Of a stretch of DNA of 64,000 bases, positions 47,642 to 56,518 are shown one piece after another. The position numbers and the translations under genes were made by a program. Numbering within the stretch: the first letter of the stretch is position 1; every line of letters starts with the position of its first letter. This DNA is from Pseudovibrio sp. M1P-2-3 (GTDB taxonomy: Bacteria; Pseudomonadota; Alphaproteobacteria; Rhizobiales; Stappiaceae). Under the pieces are notes generated by a model that did not search any database, was not told the DNA's origin, and was given only the letters and a program-made list of their open reading frames with translations. The stretch spans positions 4,415,001-4,479,000 of the forward strand of contig NZ_JARRCW010000001.1 in assembly GCF_031501865.1 (NCBI RefSeq), read 5' to 3'.

Positions 47642-47719
47642 CCAAGACGGATACTCTAAGTACTCCCCCAGAAGCCTCTAGGGAGATACAATCTCCTATC
47701 CGCTGTCTTTAGAGGATTT

Positions 47720-48775
47720 TCATTTGCCTGAAAATGTTCTCTCCAATTCAATCAACTTTTGCTTCCGCCATAAACCGCCTCCGTACCCCGTAAGTGTTCC
47801 ATCAGCACCAATAACTCGGTGACACGGAATAACGATCGCAATTTGGTTTGCTCCATTTGCTCTTGCAACCGCTCGAACCGCATTTGCATTACCAATATCA
47901 TGCGCTATTTGGCTGTAACTTTTTGTCTGCCCCGTAGGGATTTCTCGTAAAGCTCGCCAGACGTCCCGAGAAAAGGCACTGCCATGAAGAGTTAAAGGTG
48001 TTTTGAATTGATCGCTTCTTCCATCAAAAAACGCGTTAAGCTCACCCTCAATCGTCTTGATAGGTTCAAACCGGCCAATACCAATTTGTCCACCAGCTGC
48101 CTTTTTCAGCTTATTCAACTCCGTTGGCAAAGCTTTGCGATCTACAAACTCCAAGAGGTGTAATGAAGACTTATCACTAACAGCAATCATGGCACCAAGA
48201 GGTGTTTCAATCCAATCCGCCTTTAAGAGAGCGTCCTCTGTAAAGCTTCCAGGAGTTTCGCCCAAAAGCTTTGCAAAAGCTGTACGAAACGCATTGGGAG
48301 AAGAGAAGCCGGCGTCCACTTGAGCATCAATTACGCGCCCTCCTTCAGCCAAAGTTGTGAAACTCTCACGCAATCGAGAAATGCGCGCCATTTCCAAGAA
48401 AGTCATGCCATAGTGACGCTTAAAGCTGCGACGGACAGTAGAAGGATCAAACCCAAGGTGCTCAATATCACTCTCTCGCCAACGCCGCGAAGGTTGGTCT
48501 TCCAGTGCTCTCATCAGAGTTTTGATAGTGACATCTACTTCTGCGGCAGGAGTAAGCGGGCTACACCGTTTGCAAGGTCTAAAGCCTGCCTCCATACATT
48601 CAGCAACACACTCAAAAAACTTACAGTTTTCTTTTTTTGGCTTACGGGCAGGACAAGTTAGACGGCAAAAAATTCCTGTAGATTTCACCCCAACAAACAC
48701 TCGTCCGTCAAAATCCGCATCACGGCGGAGAAGAGCTTCATACAGCCGATCATAATCTAGTAATTTGAACAACAT
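47720..48775 (-). CDS. ada: Bifunctional Ada: DNA methyl-repair activator / O6-methylguanine methyltransferase
   Basis: 351 residues. N-terminal Ada zinc domain (GIFCRLTCPARKP, FRPCKRCSP: the four cysteines, including the methyl-phosphotriester acceptor), an AraC-type helix-turn-helix (~85-175, DAGFSSPNAFRTAFAK) and the C-terminal methyltransferase with VIPCHRVIG, whose cysteine takes the O6-methyl group. It is a sensor and activator of the adaptive response. No alkA/alkB lies next to it. No strong Shine-Dalgarno precedes the ATG. Confidence 0.95.
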   Translation of the reverse strand: MLFKLLDYDRLYEALLRRDADFDGRVFVGVKSTGIFCRLTCPARKPKKENCKFFECVAECMEAGFRPCKRCSPLTPAAEVDVTIKTLMRALEDQPSRRWRESDIEHLGFDPSTVRRSFKRHYGMTFLEMARISRLRESFTTLAEGGRVIDAQVDAGFSSPNAFRTAFAKLLGETPGSFTEDALLKADWIETPLGAMIAVSDKSSLHLLEFVDRKALPTELNKLKKAAGGQIGIGRFEPIKTIEGELNAFFDGRSDQFKTPLTLHGSAFSRDVWRALREIPTGQTKSYSQIAHDIGNANAVRAVARANGANQIAIVIPCHRVIGADGTLTGYGGGLWRKQKLIELERTFSGK

Positions 48776-48941
48776 GCATTTATTCTACAGGTCCAGTCCG
48801 CACTCTACAGCCCAAAAACGGGCACCTATTTAGTTTTCTCTCCCATTCTATCCACAAAATGACCTGCAAACGCTATCTAACGTTGCTCCCCGTCTCTGGA
48901 TCGGATAAAGACAACCTTATTCGCGAGACTCATCGCCCAAA

Positions 48942-49018
<77 letters not shown>

Positions 49019-49408
49019 TTTTTCTTAAATAATATCAATAAGTTGTAAAGTTGGAAATTTTCTGCCAATTACCAATGTACGCAGAACGACTTTTGTTCGC
49101 TGTTGTCTCACTGTGCACTAAAGTTCTGAGAAATTTATGTTGCAATATATCCCGCCTGCCACGTTTCCGACAAATAAAGTAAAGTGTAGATTACGAAGTA
49201 TAATTCCACTAAATCAGTTATAAATAAGGTTGCTCTGTACAAACAGTGATTAAATACTATTTTTAGGCACACCTGTTATAGCCTACCTCCGAGAAAAATA
49301 CTTATTTTCGGAAGTAGGTATTAAATCGTGAATGCAGCGCAACAAGACGCGCTCGAATATTGATGACAAATTCCGGCGAGGACTACCCACGCCTTTCGAG
49401 GTAGCTTG
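49019..49408. other. Intergenic region between tRNA-Arg and hpt
   Basis: About 390 AT-rich bases without a gene. Near the hpt end there is an inverted repeat, CCTACCTCCGA (49282-49292) with its partner ending CGGAAGTAGG (to 49318), possibly a bidirectional terminator for hpt. Otherwise nothing recognised. Confidence 0.5.
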
Positions 49409-49954
49409 CTACTTGTCACCATCCTGCGGAATGAAGCCGATAAAAGGTAACTGTCGCCAAGCGTGTCCCATATCCATGCCATAGCCCACAACAAACTTGT
49501 CAGGACAATCAAAGCCCTTATAGTCTGCTTCAATATCCGCTTTTCTATACATAGGCTTATCCAGAAGGGCTGCCACTCGTACAGATTTTGCGCCACGCTC
49601 TTTAATCATATCTGCAGCAAAACGTAGTGTTCTTCCCGACTCCAGAATATCATCAACCAAAATCACATCCCGGTTTGAGACGTCGCTTGCAATATCTTTC
49701 AGTATCGTCACCGTTCCAGAAGACACAGTATTTGCTCCATAACTTGAAAGGTGCAAAAACTCGATTTCCGGCTCAACTCCCACTTCATGAAGAGCTCGGG
49801 CAAGGTCTGCTGCAAAAATAAAGCTTCCTTTAAGTACGGCTACGAATAGCAGGTCTTTCAACTCATCCTGCCTAATCTTGGTTGCAATAGCTTTAACACG
49901 CTCTGCGATCTCTTCTTGGCTGTAGAGAACGTGTATTTCCGGTGCTCCCGTCAT
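49409..49954 (-). CDS. hpt: Hypoxanthine phosphoribosyltransferase
   Basis: 181 residues. Purine salvage enzyme joining hypoxanthine or guanine to PRPP. The PRPP motif is VILVDDILESGRTL (~100-113), with VAVLKGSFIFAADLAR earlier and the purine-binding FVVGYGMDMGHAWR near the end. ATG 49954. Monocistronic. Confidence in the family is high; preference for hypoxanthine over guanine cannot be read. Confidence 0.95.
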   Translation of the reverse strand: MTGAPEIHVLYSQEEIAERVKAIATKIRQDELKDLLFVAVLKGSFIFAADLARALHEVGVEPEIEFLHLSSYGANTVSSGTVTILKDIASDVSNRDVILVDDILESGRTLRFAADMIKERGAKSVRVAALLDKPMYRKADIEADYKGFDCPDKFVVGYGMDMGHAWRQLPFIGFIPQDGDK

Positions 49955-50535
49955 CTTATATTGGTCGCTCTTATTCTTAAGGCGCTTGTAAAGCGCAGTA
50001 TTTTTGTAAGGAGCTCAATAAGGTGGCATAACAACCACTAACTGAGCCGGGTGAAACAACTATTTAGCAGGCGAGGTGCATATTCATCACCCTACCAAGT
50101 TGGTGTAGCTAGCCTTTCTTTGTGAAGGCTCCATTTCCTTCAATCAAAACCTGAAGGAAATGAAAATGTAAATCAGTGTTCTTATATATCCTTGGACTCT
50201 AAAGGTCTTCTTTTTAGTTCTTCAATTAAAGCCTTTTTAGGTAGCCCACAGTTGTTATAGCTATACACTTTCCTTCTCAATACCTTCAGAGCTGCGCTCT
50301 TAAGGCACAAAAGGAACGAGGCCTTATAGCACTGTTTTTAGGGCTAAAAATTGGCTTTTAATGCACAAATGCCGTCTTTTTCATTATGGTTAATAGTTGC
50401 GCATATTTATGGTAATTTCCTATATGATCTACCTACTTGATCAATATGAACTAGAAAATAACAAATTTTACGTGACTTTATGCCAGCTCTTAATTACCCG
50501 ATGAATTGCATAGGATTAGCCTGAAGGAGCTCTCA
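49955..50535. other. Divergent intergenic region hpt / ftsE
   Basis: About 580 AT-rich bases with no credible gene. CATTTCCTTCA (50132-50142) and TGAAGGAAATG (50152-50162) form a perfect 11-base inverted repeat with a 9-base loop and no T run. I find no CtrA full site before ftsE, although TTAA half sites occur (for example near 50385). Confidence 0.5.
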
Positions 50536-51195
50536 GTGATAAGATTTGAGAATGTTGGTCTGAGATATGGAATGGGTTCTGAAGTACTCAAGGACTTGAC
50601 CTTCAATATCCAACCTCAGTCCTTTCAATTCCTTACGGGACCTTCTGGAGCCGGAAAAACCAGCCTGCTTCGCCTTTTATTTATGTCCTTAAAACCAACA
50701 CGTGGTCTGATATCCGTTTTCGGAAGGGATTGTGCAACTATTCCCAAAGCACATATTCCAGCATTACGTCGAAGGATTGGAGTTGTATTCCAAGATTTTC
50801 GACTTCTTGACCACCTTACCACTTATGAAAACGTTGCTTTGCCCCATCGGGTTGTTGGGAAAATGGAACATGAATACCGTTCAGATGTGATTGAACTTCT
50901 AAAATGGGTAGGCCTTGGTGATAGAATGCATGTACTTCCCCCTGTTCTTTCGGGAGGGGAAAAACAAAGAGCAGCCATTGCAAGAGCCCTTATCACGCAA
51001 CCTGAAGTTCTGCTGGCTGACGAGCCCACAGGGAACGTTGACCCTCCTTTAGCAAGGAGGCTTGTGCGCCTATTTATCGAATTGAATAGACTGGGTACTT
51101 CTGTTCTTATTGCAACACACGACTTACATCTGCTGGAGCAAGTAAACGCACGCCATTTGGTGCTTAGTGAAGGGCGGTTGACAATATATGACTAA
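50536..51195 (+). CDS. ftsE: Cell division ATP-binding protein FtsE
   Basis: 219 residues, the normal length. ABC ATPase partner of FtsX that controls septal peptidoglycan hydrolases. Walker A GPSGAGKTSLLR, signature LSGGEKQRAAIARAL, Walker B VLLADEPTGNVDP, with the FtsE-type GVVFQDFRLLDHLT Q-loop. GTG 50536 sits seven bases after AAGGAG and gives MIRFENVGLRYG, the family N-terminus. Overlaps ftsX by eight bases. Confidence 0.95.
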   Translation: MIRFENVGLRYGMGSEVLKDLTFNIQPQSFQFLTGPSGAGKTSLLRLLFMSLKPTRGLISVFGRDCATIPKAHIPALRRRIGVVFQDFRLLDHLTTYENVALPHRVVGKMEHEYRSDVIELLKWVGLGDRMHVLPPVLSGGEKQRAAIARALITQPEVLLADEPTGNVDPPLARRLVRLFIELNRLGTSVLIATHDLHLLEQVNARHLVLSEGRLTIYD

Positions 51196-52261
51196 GCTCA
51201 ACTCTTCAGCTATGCGGACGCTCCCTCAAAGTAGAGGGCCAAAGAAAATCAAAGGCAGGCCAAACCGTAGTAAACGACAAGCCCTCCCAATCAAACGGAA
51301 GTCCAGTACTTCCAACACGTTGCGTAGTAAGAAAATAACCAGAAAGCGTGGTGGGCTGAAATCACAGAGTTCAACGCAAATAGTTCCCCCACAAGCAGTT
51401 GTTGGGCGCGCCTTAATTCTAGTTGTGGCTATCATGAGCTTTTTAGCTTGCTTAACCGTTGGCTTTGTAAGTTTAGTCCGTGACGCAGCCAATGATTGGA
51501 ATAATGACCTTGTACGCGAAATCACTGTTCAGATACGCCCCACTGATGGGGTAAACATGCTTCAGGAGATAGATCGAACAATTGCACTTGTCCAAGAATT
51601 TCCCGGGGTTGGCCAAGCACGCGCCTACTCTGACAAGGAAACACAGCAGTTGCTGCAGCCTTGGTTAGGCACAGGTCTCGCGTTAGAGGAACTGCCTGTT
51701 CCTCGCTTGATTCTTGTCGAAATAGCCGATCCAAGTTCACTTAATATAATTGACATGAAAAAAACTGTCGAAAGAGATATTCGCGGAGCAAGTTTAGATG
51801 ATCATCGAACATGGACACGGCAACTATCCGCAATGGCCAATACGGTGGTTTTTGGTGGGTTTGCCATTTTAATATTGGTACTCAGCTCAATGATCCTTTC
51901 AGTTATTTTCGCTACACGCGCAGCTATGGCGGGCAACAGGGATGTTGTAGAAGTCCTACATTTCGTCGGTGCTGAAAACAGTTTCATCGCTGGTCAATTT
52001 CAAAAACACTTCCTGTTTCTAGGATTAAAAGGCGGAGGTGCAGGTGGAGCCATTGCCATTTTGTGCTTTCTTCTTCTTCACCTCTTGAGCAGTGGTACAG
52101 TAGCATCTCAGGCTACCAGCCAAATGCAGGCTTTAGTTGGCTCAATCTCAATAGGCTCTATGGGTTACATGGGAATAATCTTCGTTGTATTACTCGTTGC
52201 CTTTCTTACAGCTCTAACTTCGAGATTGGCAGTACATTCCCATTTGGCAAACATGGAATAA
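51188..52261 (+). CDS. ftsX: Cell division protein FtsX
   Basis: 357-residue permease-like protein: a long, highly basic, disordered cytoplasmic tail (~1-70; KKIKGRPNRSKRQ), first membrane helix (~75-97), periplasmic loop (~100-215) that contacts the hydrolase adaptor, then three more helices. It translates FtsE ATP hydrolysis into periplasmic signalling. Its ATG overlaps the ftsE end (ATGACTAA), implying translational coupling. Long basic tails are seen in other alphaproteobacterial FtsX. Confidence 0.92.
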   Translation: MTKLNSSAMRTLPQSRGPKKIKGRPNRSKRQALPIKRKSSTSNTLRSKKITRKRGGLKSQSSTQIVPPQAVVGRALILVVAIMSFLACLTVGFVSLVRDAANDWNNDLVREITVQIRPTDGVNMLQEIDRTIALVQEFPGVGQARAYSDKETQQLLQPWLGTGLALEELPVPRLILVEIADPSSLNIIDMKKTVERDIRGASLDDHRTWTRQLSAMANTVVFGGFAILILVLSSMILSVIFATRAAMAGNRDVVEVLHFVGAENSFIAGQFQKHFLFLGLKGGGAGGAIAILCFLLLHLLSSGTVASQATSQMQALVGSISIGSMGYMGIIFVVLLVAFLTALTSRLAVHSHLANME

Positions 52262-52303
52262 GGTCACATCTTATTGGGTAACGACCAGCTATACGGTGCA
52301 ATA

Positions 52304-53029
52304 ATGAAAGACGATACAACTTTAAAGCCTCGGGAGAAGGAACCGTTAGATCAGCTAATGCCGACCGCAAATACGGATGAGTCTCATACAAAGTATCATG
52401 TACAGCCTAGTAAAAATAAACCCAAATTTATTAGAAATACAACGCTGGCAACTATATGCATCATGTTGGTTGGATTTTGCTTAGGCTTTTTTTGGTTCAT
52501 CGAAACAACAAAGATAAATTTGGAACAACCTTTAGAACAAGCCGAAGGTATCGTTGTATTAACTGGTGGGAAGGAGAGAATCTCTCGCTCTCTTGAGCTA
52601 TTGGCAAATAACAAGGCTGATCGTCTACTGATTTCCGGGGTGAACCCACACACTACTATTCAACAGATAATCAAGAATACCCCCCAATATGAAGGCCTAT
52701 TCAAGTGCTGCATCGATATAGATAGAAAGGCTTTAAATACCATTGGCAATGCCAAGGAAACCGCTACCTGGGTTAAGCAGAAGCATATTTCTAACCTAAT
52801 TGTCGTTACCAGTGCCTACCACATGCCAAGGGCCATATTTGAACTCCATAAACAAATGCCTTCCGTAGAGTTGATCCCTGCTCCAGTTTTTCATTCGGAG
52901 TTAAATTTACAGCAGTGGTATAAAAGCTATTCAACAACAAGGCTTCTATTTCGGGAATATGTGAAGTATATCCTCGTTAGAATAAGGGTTGAAGTAGGAC
53001 GTATATATAAGCCCTATCATACAACTTAA
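52304..53029 (+). CDS. YdcF/DUF218 family membrane protein
   Basis: 241 residues: a cytoplasmic tail, one membrane helix (LATICIMLVGFCLGFFWFIE) and a DUF218 domain (GIVVLTGGKERISRSLELL, ADRLLISGVNP, NTIGNAKETATW, LIVVTSAYHMPRA). Relatives include SanA/YdcF and ElyC, linked to envelope precursor handling. It follows ftsX as in many relatives, so likely the same operon. TTG 52274 is an alternative start ten residues earlier. Confidence 0.88.
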   Translation: MKDDTTLKPREKEPLDQLMPTANTDESHTKYHVQPSKNKPKFIRNTTLATICIMLVGFCLGFFWFIETTKINLEQPLEQAEGIVVLTGGKERISRSLELLANNKADRLLISGVNPHTTIQQIIKNTPQYEGLFKCCIDIDRKALNTIGNAKETATWVKQKHISNLIVVTSAYHMPRAIFELHKQMPSVELIPAPVFHSELNLQQWYKSYSTTRLLFREYVKYILVRIRVEVGRIYKPYHTT

Positions 53030-53091
53030 CTTTTAATTACCAAAGGAACTCTGAATATAGATGTTTCCTAGGGCTGGTGTGACTAGAACCT

Positions 53092-53880
53092 ATGACAGCA
53101 ATTAGATCACTTATTTTTAATTCCATATTTTATATCTGCACGCTTGTAATGATGCTTGCAGCACTCCCTCTTCTTATTCTTCCAAGAAAGTGGGGTATGT
53201 GGCTTCCTGGAGCCTGGGGACGCGTCAACCTATTCTGGTTAAGGTGGATTGCGGGCGTGAAGTCGGAGATTACCGGTTGGGAAAATATCCCCAAAGCAGG
53301 TTGCATTATAGCAATGAAGCATCAGTCCGCTTGGGAGACCTTCGCACTCTTACCCAAGCTGCATGACCCAACATTTATTTTGAAAAAAGAACTTCAGTAT
53401 GTTCCTTTTTTCGGTTGGTTTACTATGAAGTTTAAGCAAATTCCGGTTGCACGAGGCAAACGTTCTGTTGCACTGGCCGCTATGATGGAAAAAGCGAAAG
53501 AAGCTATCGAAGAAGACCGGAACATTATCATTTACCCTGAAGGAACCAGAATGCCTGCGGGGGCCGAAACCAGATATAAAGTCGGTATAGCTCATATGTA
53601 CGCTGAGCTTGGCTGTCCTGTAATTCCTGTTGCGGTGAACTCTGGTGTTTATTGGCCCAGACGACGTTTTTTTCGTTTTCCTGGAACGATTAAGGCGCAG
53701 ATTTTAAAGCCAATCCATCCCGGGATGGAAATGGGTGCATTTTTACAAGAATTAGAAAGGCGCATTGAAACTACTTCAAGTGAGCTTTTTGAAGAGGCTG
53801 CTCAGGAAACTCCAGATAACATTATCATCAAAGAAGCGCGTGAAAGGCAACGTACCGCTAGCCGAGCGACTGCAAATTAA
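53092..53880 (+). CDS. plsC: 1-acyl-sn-glycerol-3-phosphate acyltransferase, PlsC family
   Basis: 262 residues. An N-terminal membrane helix, then the acyltransferase blocks: MKHQSAWETFAL (H-x4-E variant of H-x4-D), FFGWFTMKFKQIPVARGK and IIIYPEGTRMPAG. It adds the second acyl chain to make phosphatidic acid at the inner membrane. It could instead be OlsA acting with OlsB, as the same family includes both; the sequence alone does not decide. Last gene of the ftsEX-ydcF run, 62 bp after ydcF. Confidence 0.9.
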   Translation: MTAIRSLIFNSIFYICTLVMMLAALPLLILPRKWGMWLPGAWGRVNLFWLRWIAGVKSEITGWENIPKAGCIIAMKHQSAWETFALLPKLHDPTFILKKELQYVPFFGWFTMKFKQIPVARGKRSVALAAMMEKAKEAIEEDRNIIIYPEGTRMPAGAETRYKVGIAHMYAELGCPVIPVAVNSGVYWPRRRFFRFPGTIKAQILKPIHPGMEMGAFLQELERRIETTSSELFEEAAQETPDNIIIKEARERQRTASRATAN

Positions 53881-53887
53881 TGCAGGA

Positions 53888-56443
53888 CTAATACCTATCT
53901 AAAAGTCGCTCTAAATATTCCAGTTCCGTATTGGAGCGTTTTTGATTCGAAAGCCTGCGGCGCAACTCCTCTTGAATGCGCCGCGCACGCTGTACGTCTA
54001 CCTCTTCAGGAATCTCTACTCTACTGCCGTACTCAGATCCTTCCATTCGCCGCATACGGCCAAGTGGATCACTATTAAATGCACTTTTGGGCGGAGCGCC
54101 TGGTCCCGAACCTGTCTTTAAAAGACGTTCGATCAACTGTTGAGCTCCCTGTTGCAAATCTTTAACTGCATCCCCTTGGTCTCCAACAGCTTGCCTTGTC
54201 TCCCCTACACCTAGCGCCTCCTCTGCATTGGCCATTGAATCTTCAGCATTATTCAAATTTTTATTGGGCTTCAATCCGTTGTTGGCTAACTCATCAAGCC
54301 ACTTTTGTAGTTCATCCGATACTCCCCTCTGTTTATCTTTCAGCTCCTCAGTTCGTTCAGCGCTCTCCTGCCCTTCAAGATCATATTCGGATTTATTTTT
54401 TTGAGCGTATCTATGAGTTTCATCCATAAGCTGCTTCTGGTCTTCGATAATGTTTTCTAGCCCATTAAGAAGATCCATTGTTTGTTGCTGCTGCTGAGAT
54501 AGTGAATGCGGTTGTTCCGTGGAAAGGTTTTCTAGGATTTCCTGCATTTGAGCTAAAAGTTCTCGTGCAGCTTCAAATGAACCAAGCTTAGTTAACTCCT
54601 CCATTCTTCGCATCATATCTTCAAAGTCCTGAGGCCTAACTTGTCGCGCATCTGGATCAAAAACTGACTGTTGTGTTTGCTGTGCATGCAGTTTCTGCTG
54701 TTCTTGCAAAGCCACCAAATATTCATTGAGTGCTTTGCGCAGCTCTTGCATAAGTTCTGTAATTTTCTGCTCTGAAGCTCCAGCTTCCAACGCCTCTCGC
54801 AAAGCTTCCTGTGCCTGCCGTAAAGCCTGCTCCGCATTTGATAAACCCGCACCTTCAATGATAAGTGCTACAGTCCAAAGCATATCCAACAGTGGCACCA
54901 GCTCCTCATCGCTATGTGCTGCCGTCAGTTTTTGGTAAGCAAAACGTAGAGAAAGGTATGGGCCTGCCTCCTTTATGAAAAACTCAGGAGCAAGGAGTAG
55001 GCTATCTATCGCATCAATAACCTGCACATGTCGGCTTGCATCCATGGCAAGAGTTCGTCTCTGCTCGATAATCGAACGAGCGAGAGGCTTGTTAAAGTTC
55101 TTTTGAGGGAGCCGAAAGTGAACAATTTGAGATTTCCCTTCTTGCCCTGCATCATCTTCTACAACCAGAGAAATACCAACATCCGCCCCAGCCCACGGGT
55201 GAGTTGTTAAATCCTTGTAAACCTCTGACACACCAGAGTTGATATTTTGATTTGGTACTGAAAGCGAAAAGGAAGGTGCTTTTACGAGGGGGCGCCTCTC
55301 TTTTTCTTCATTATCTTGTGATTTGGGCACTTCAAACTGCGCTACTCCGGACACCACACGGTGATCATCTTCTACAAAATATGTGAACTTTGTACTGCCA
55401 GACAATTGCCTTTGAGGATCTTCAATAAACTTTACACGTGGTGGTAAGTCGGATTTCACCGTGAAGCTCCAAGAGTAGAGCTTGTTTTTGGGACTCTCCA
55501 GCTGCAACATACCACTTTCAAGAAGTCGAAAGTTCCAATCCCGCTGCTTTACGTTACTACTTTGTATTCGAGCCGATCTCACTTCGCCTGCGATAATTTT
55601 TCTAGCCCCATTAATACTCTGAAAAATAGTCGTTATTTCTCGTTTCCCTTGTGAACGAATAAGAACTTCACTCCCCTGTGGTACTACAATATGAGTACCT
55701 TCAACTCTCAATTTTCCAAGGTCTCCACTCAGAAAAATAGGCGCTTCTTGAGTATAGGCTGGCGGCGTTACCCAAGCATCAACGCGCGTAGGTACTTCAT
55801 CTCGTCCCAAAGTTGTATAAAATGGGGATACTAAAGCATTCTTTAGGTCCTCACTGCCTCCTCCCAATCCTACAACCAAAAGAAGAACAGCAAACACACG
55901 AAATCCATAGGGGTCTTTTACAAATGATCGCGCATTGGGGTAGCCAGTTTTTAAGCCATGTAATTTTTCAAGGATGCGCTCGCGGTGAGCCTTCCACAAG
56001 ATTTTCCCGCGTTTATCTCTCCTCTCTTCTCCGACAACATCTTCTAATGCTTGTAAAGGATTGTGGGAGAGAAAATTCCTTTCTTCAATACGCTTCAAAG
56101 CTTCTATTTTGCTAGGAATGCGTACCGCTAGCAAATCTCTACAAAAAAATAGGAATGCAGTCAGCATTCCTATCATTAGTATCACTGTGAGAGCAGAAGG
56201 TAGCCATAACCACACCCCAAGCAAGCTAACCCCACAATATATGATGATGAGTATTAACGGCCAAAGGGCTGCACGTGACAAGTGCTCCCAGAAAAGAACT
56301 AGGCGTGCTCGCAAAGTAAGCCGTTCAAATCGATACCCGAGGAAATGACCTGACGGAGCAACTTGAATGCTGTTGTCTGACCTCTTTTTCGAGGCTCTAG
56401 ACGTTTGTGCTTCACTCTTCACTGAAGCCTCACCTTTTGCCAT
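53888..56443 (-). CDS. TIGR02302 (DUF4175) family membrane protein
   Basis: 851 residues. Two or three N-terminal membrane helices (LWPLILIIIYCGVSLLGVWL and LTVILMIGMLTAF), a further helix near 175, a large periplasmic beta region (~220-450) and a long Gln/Glu-rich helical C-terminus (QEQQKLHAQQTQQ, SLSQQQQQTMDLL). The family is restricted to Alphaproteobacteria and lacks an assigned function. Its 3' end is seven bases from plsC, tail to tail. Upstream neighbour is lysA in the same direction. Confidence 0.9.
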   Translation of the reverse strand: MAKGEASVKSEAQTSRASKKRSDNSIQVAPSGHFLGYRFERLTLRARLVLFWEHLSRAALWPLILIIIYCGVSLLGVWLWLPSALTVILMIGMLTAFLFFCRDLLAVRIPSKIEALKRIEERNFLSHNPLQALEDVVGEERRDKRGKILWKAHRERILEKLHGLKTGYPNARSFVKDPYGFRVFAVLLLVVGLGGGSEDLKNALVSPFYTTLGRDEVPTRVDAWVTPPAYTQEAPIFLSGDLGKLRVEGTHIVVPQGSEVLIRSQGKREITTIFQSINGARKIIAGEVRSARIQSSNVKQRDWNFRLLESGMLQLESPKNKLYSWSFTVKSDLPPRVKFIEDPQRQLSGSTKFTYFVEDDHRVVSGVAQFEVPKSQDNEEKERRPLVKAPSFSLSVPNQNINSGVSEVYKDLTTHPWAGADVGISLVVEDDAGQEGKSQIVHFRLPQKNFNKPLARSIIEQRRTLAMDASRHVQVIDAIDSLLLAPEFFIKEAGPYLSLRFAYQKLTAAHSDEELVPLLDMLWTVALIIEGAGLSNAEQALRQAQEALREALEAGASEQKITELMQELRKALNEYLVALQEQQKLHAQQTQQSVFDPDARQVRPQDFEDMMRRMEELTKLGSFEAARELLAQMQEILENLSTEQPHSLSQQQQQTMDLLNGLENIIEDQKQLMDETHRYAQKNKSEYDLEGQESAERTEELKDKQRGVSDELQKWLDELANNGLKPNKNLNNAEDSMANAEEALGVGETRQAVGDQGDAVKDLQQGAQQLIERLLKTGSGPGAPPKSAFNSDPLGRMRRMEGSEYGSRVEIPEEVDVQRARRIQEELRRRLSNQKRSNTELEYLERLLDRY

Positions 56444-56518
56444 GTATTATGGGAAAAGTTTAGGCTTCAGCAAATATCCTGACAATCCGCAGAACGGTAT
56501 GGGCTAGGTCTATTAGCC

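Larger units (their letters stand above)
46501..47660 (+). mobile_element. IS110-family insertion sequence
   Basis: A single DEDD transposase with about 205 noncoding bases upstream and little downstream, the layout of the IS110 group. The exact ends are not resolved, since this family has no long terminal repeats. TTAGAGTAT (46613-46621) and its inverse at 47651-47659 are the only matching pair seen. Left border set at the IS630 edge, right border approximate. Confidence 0.7.
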
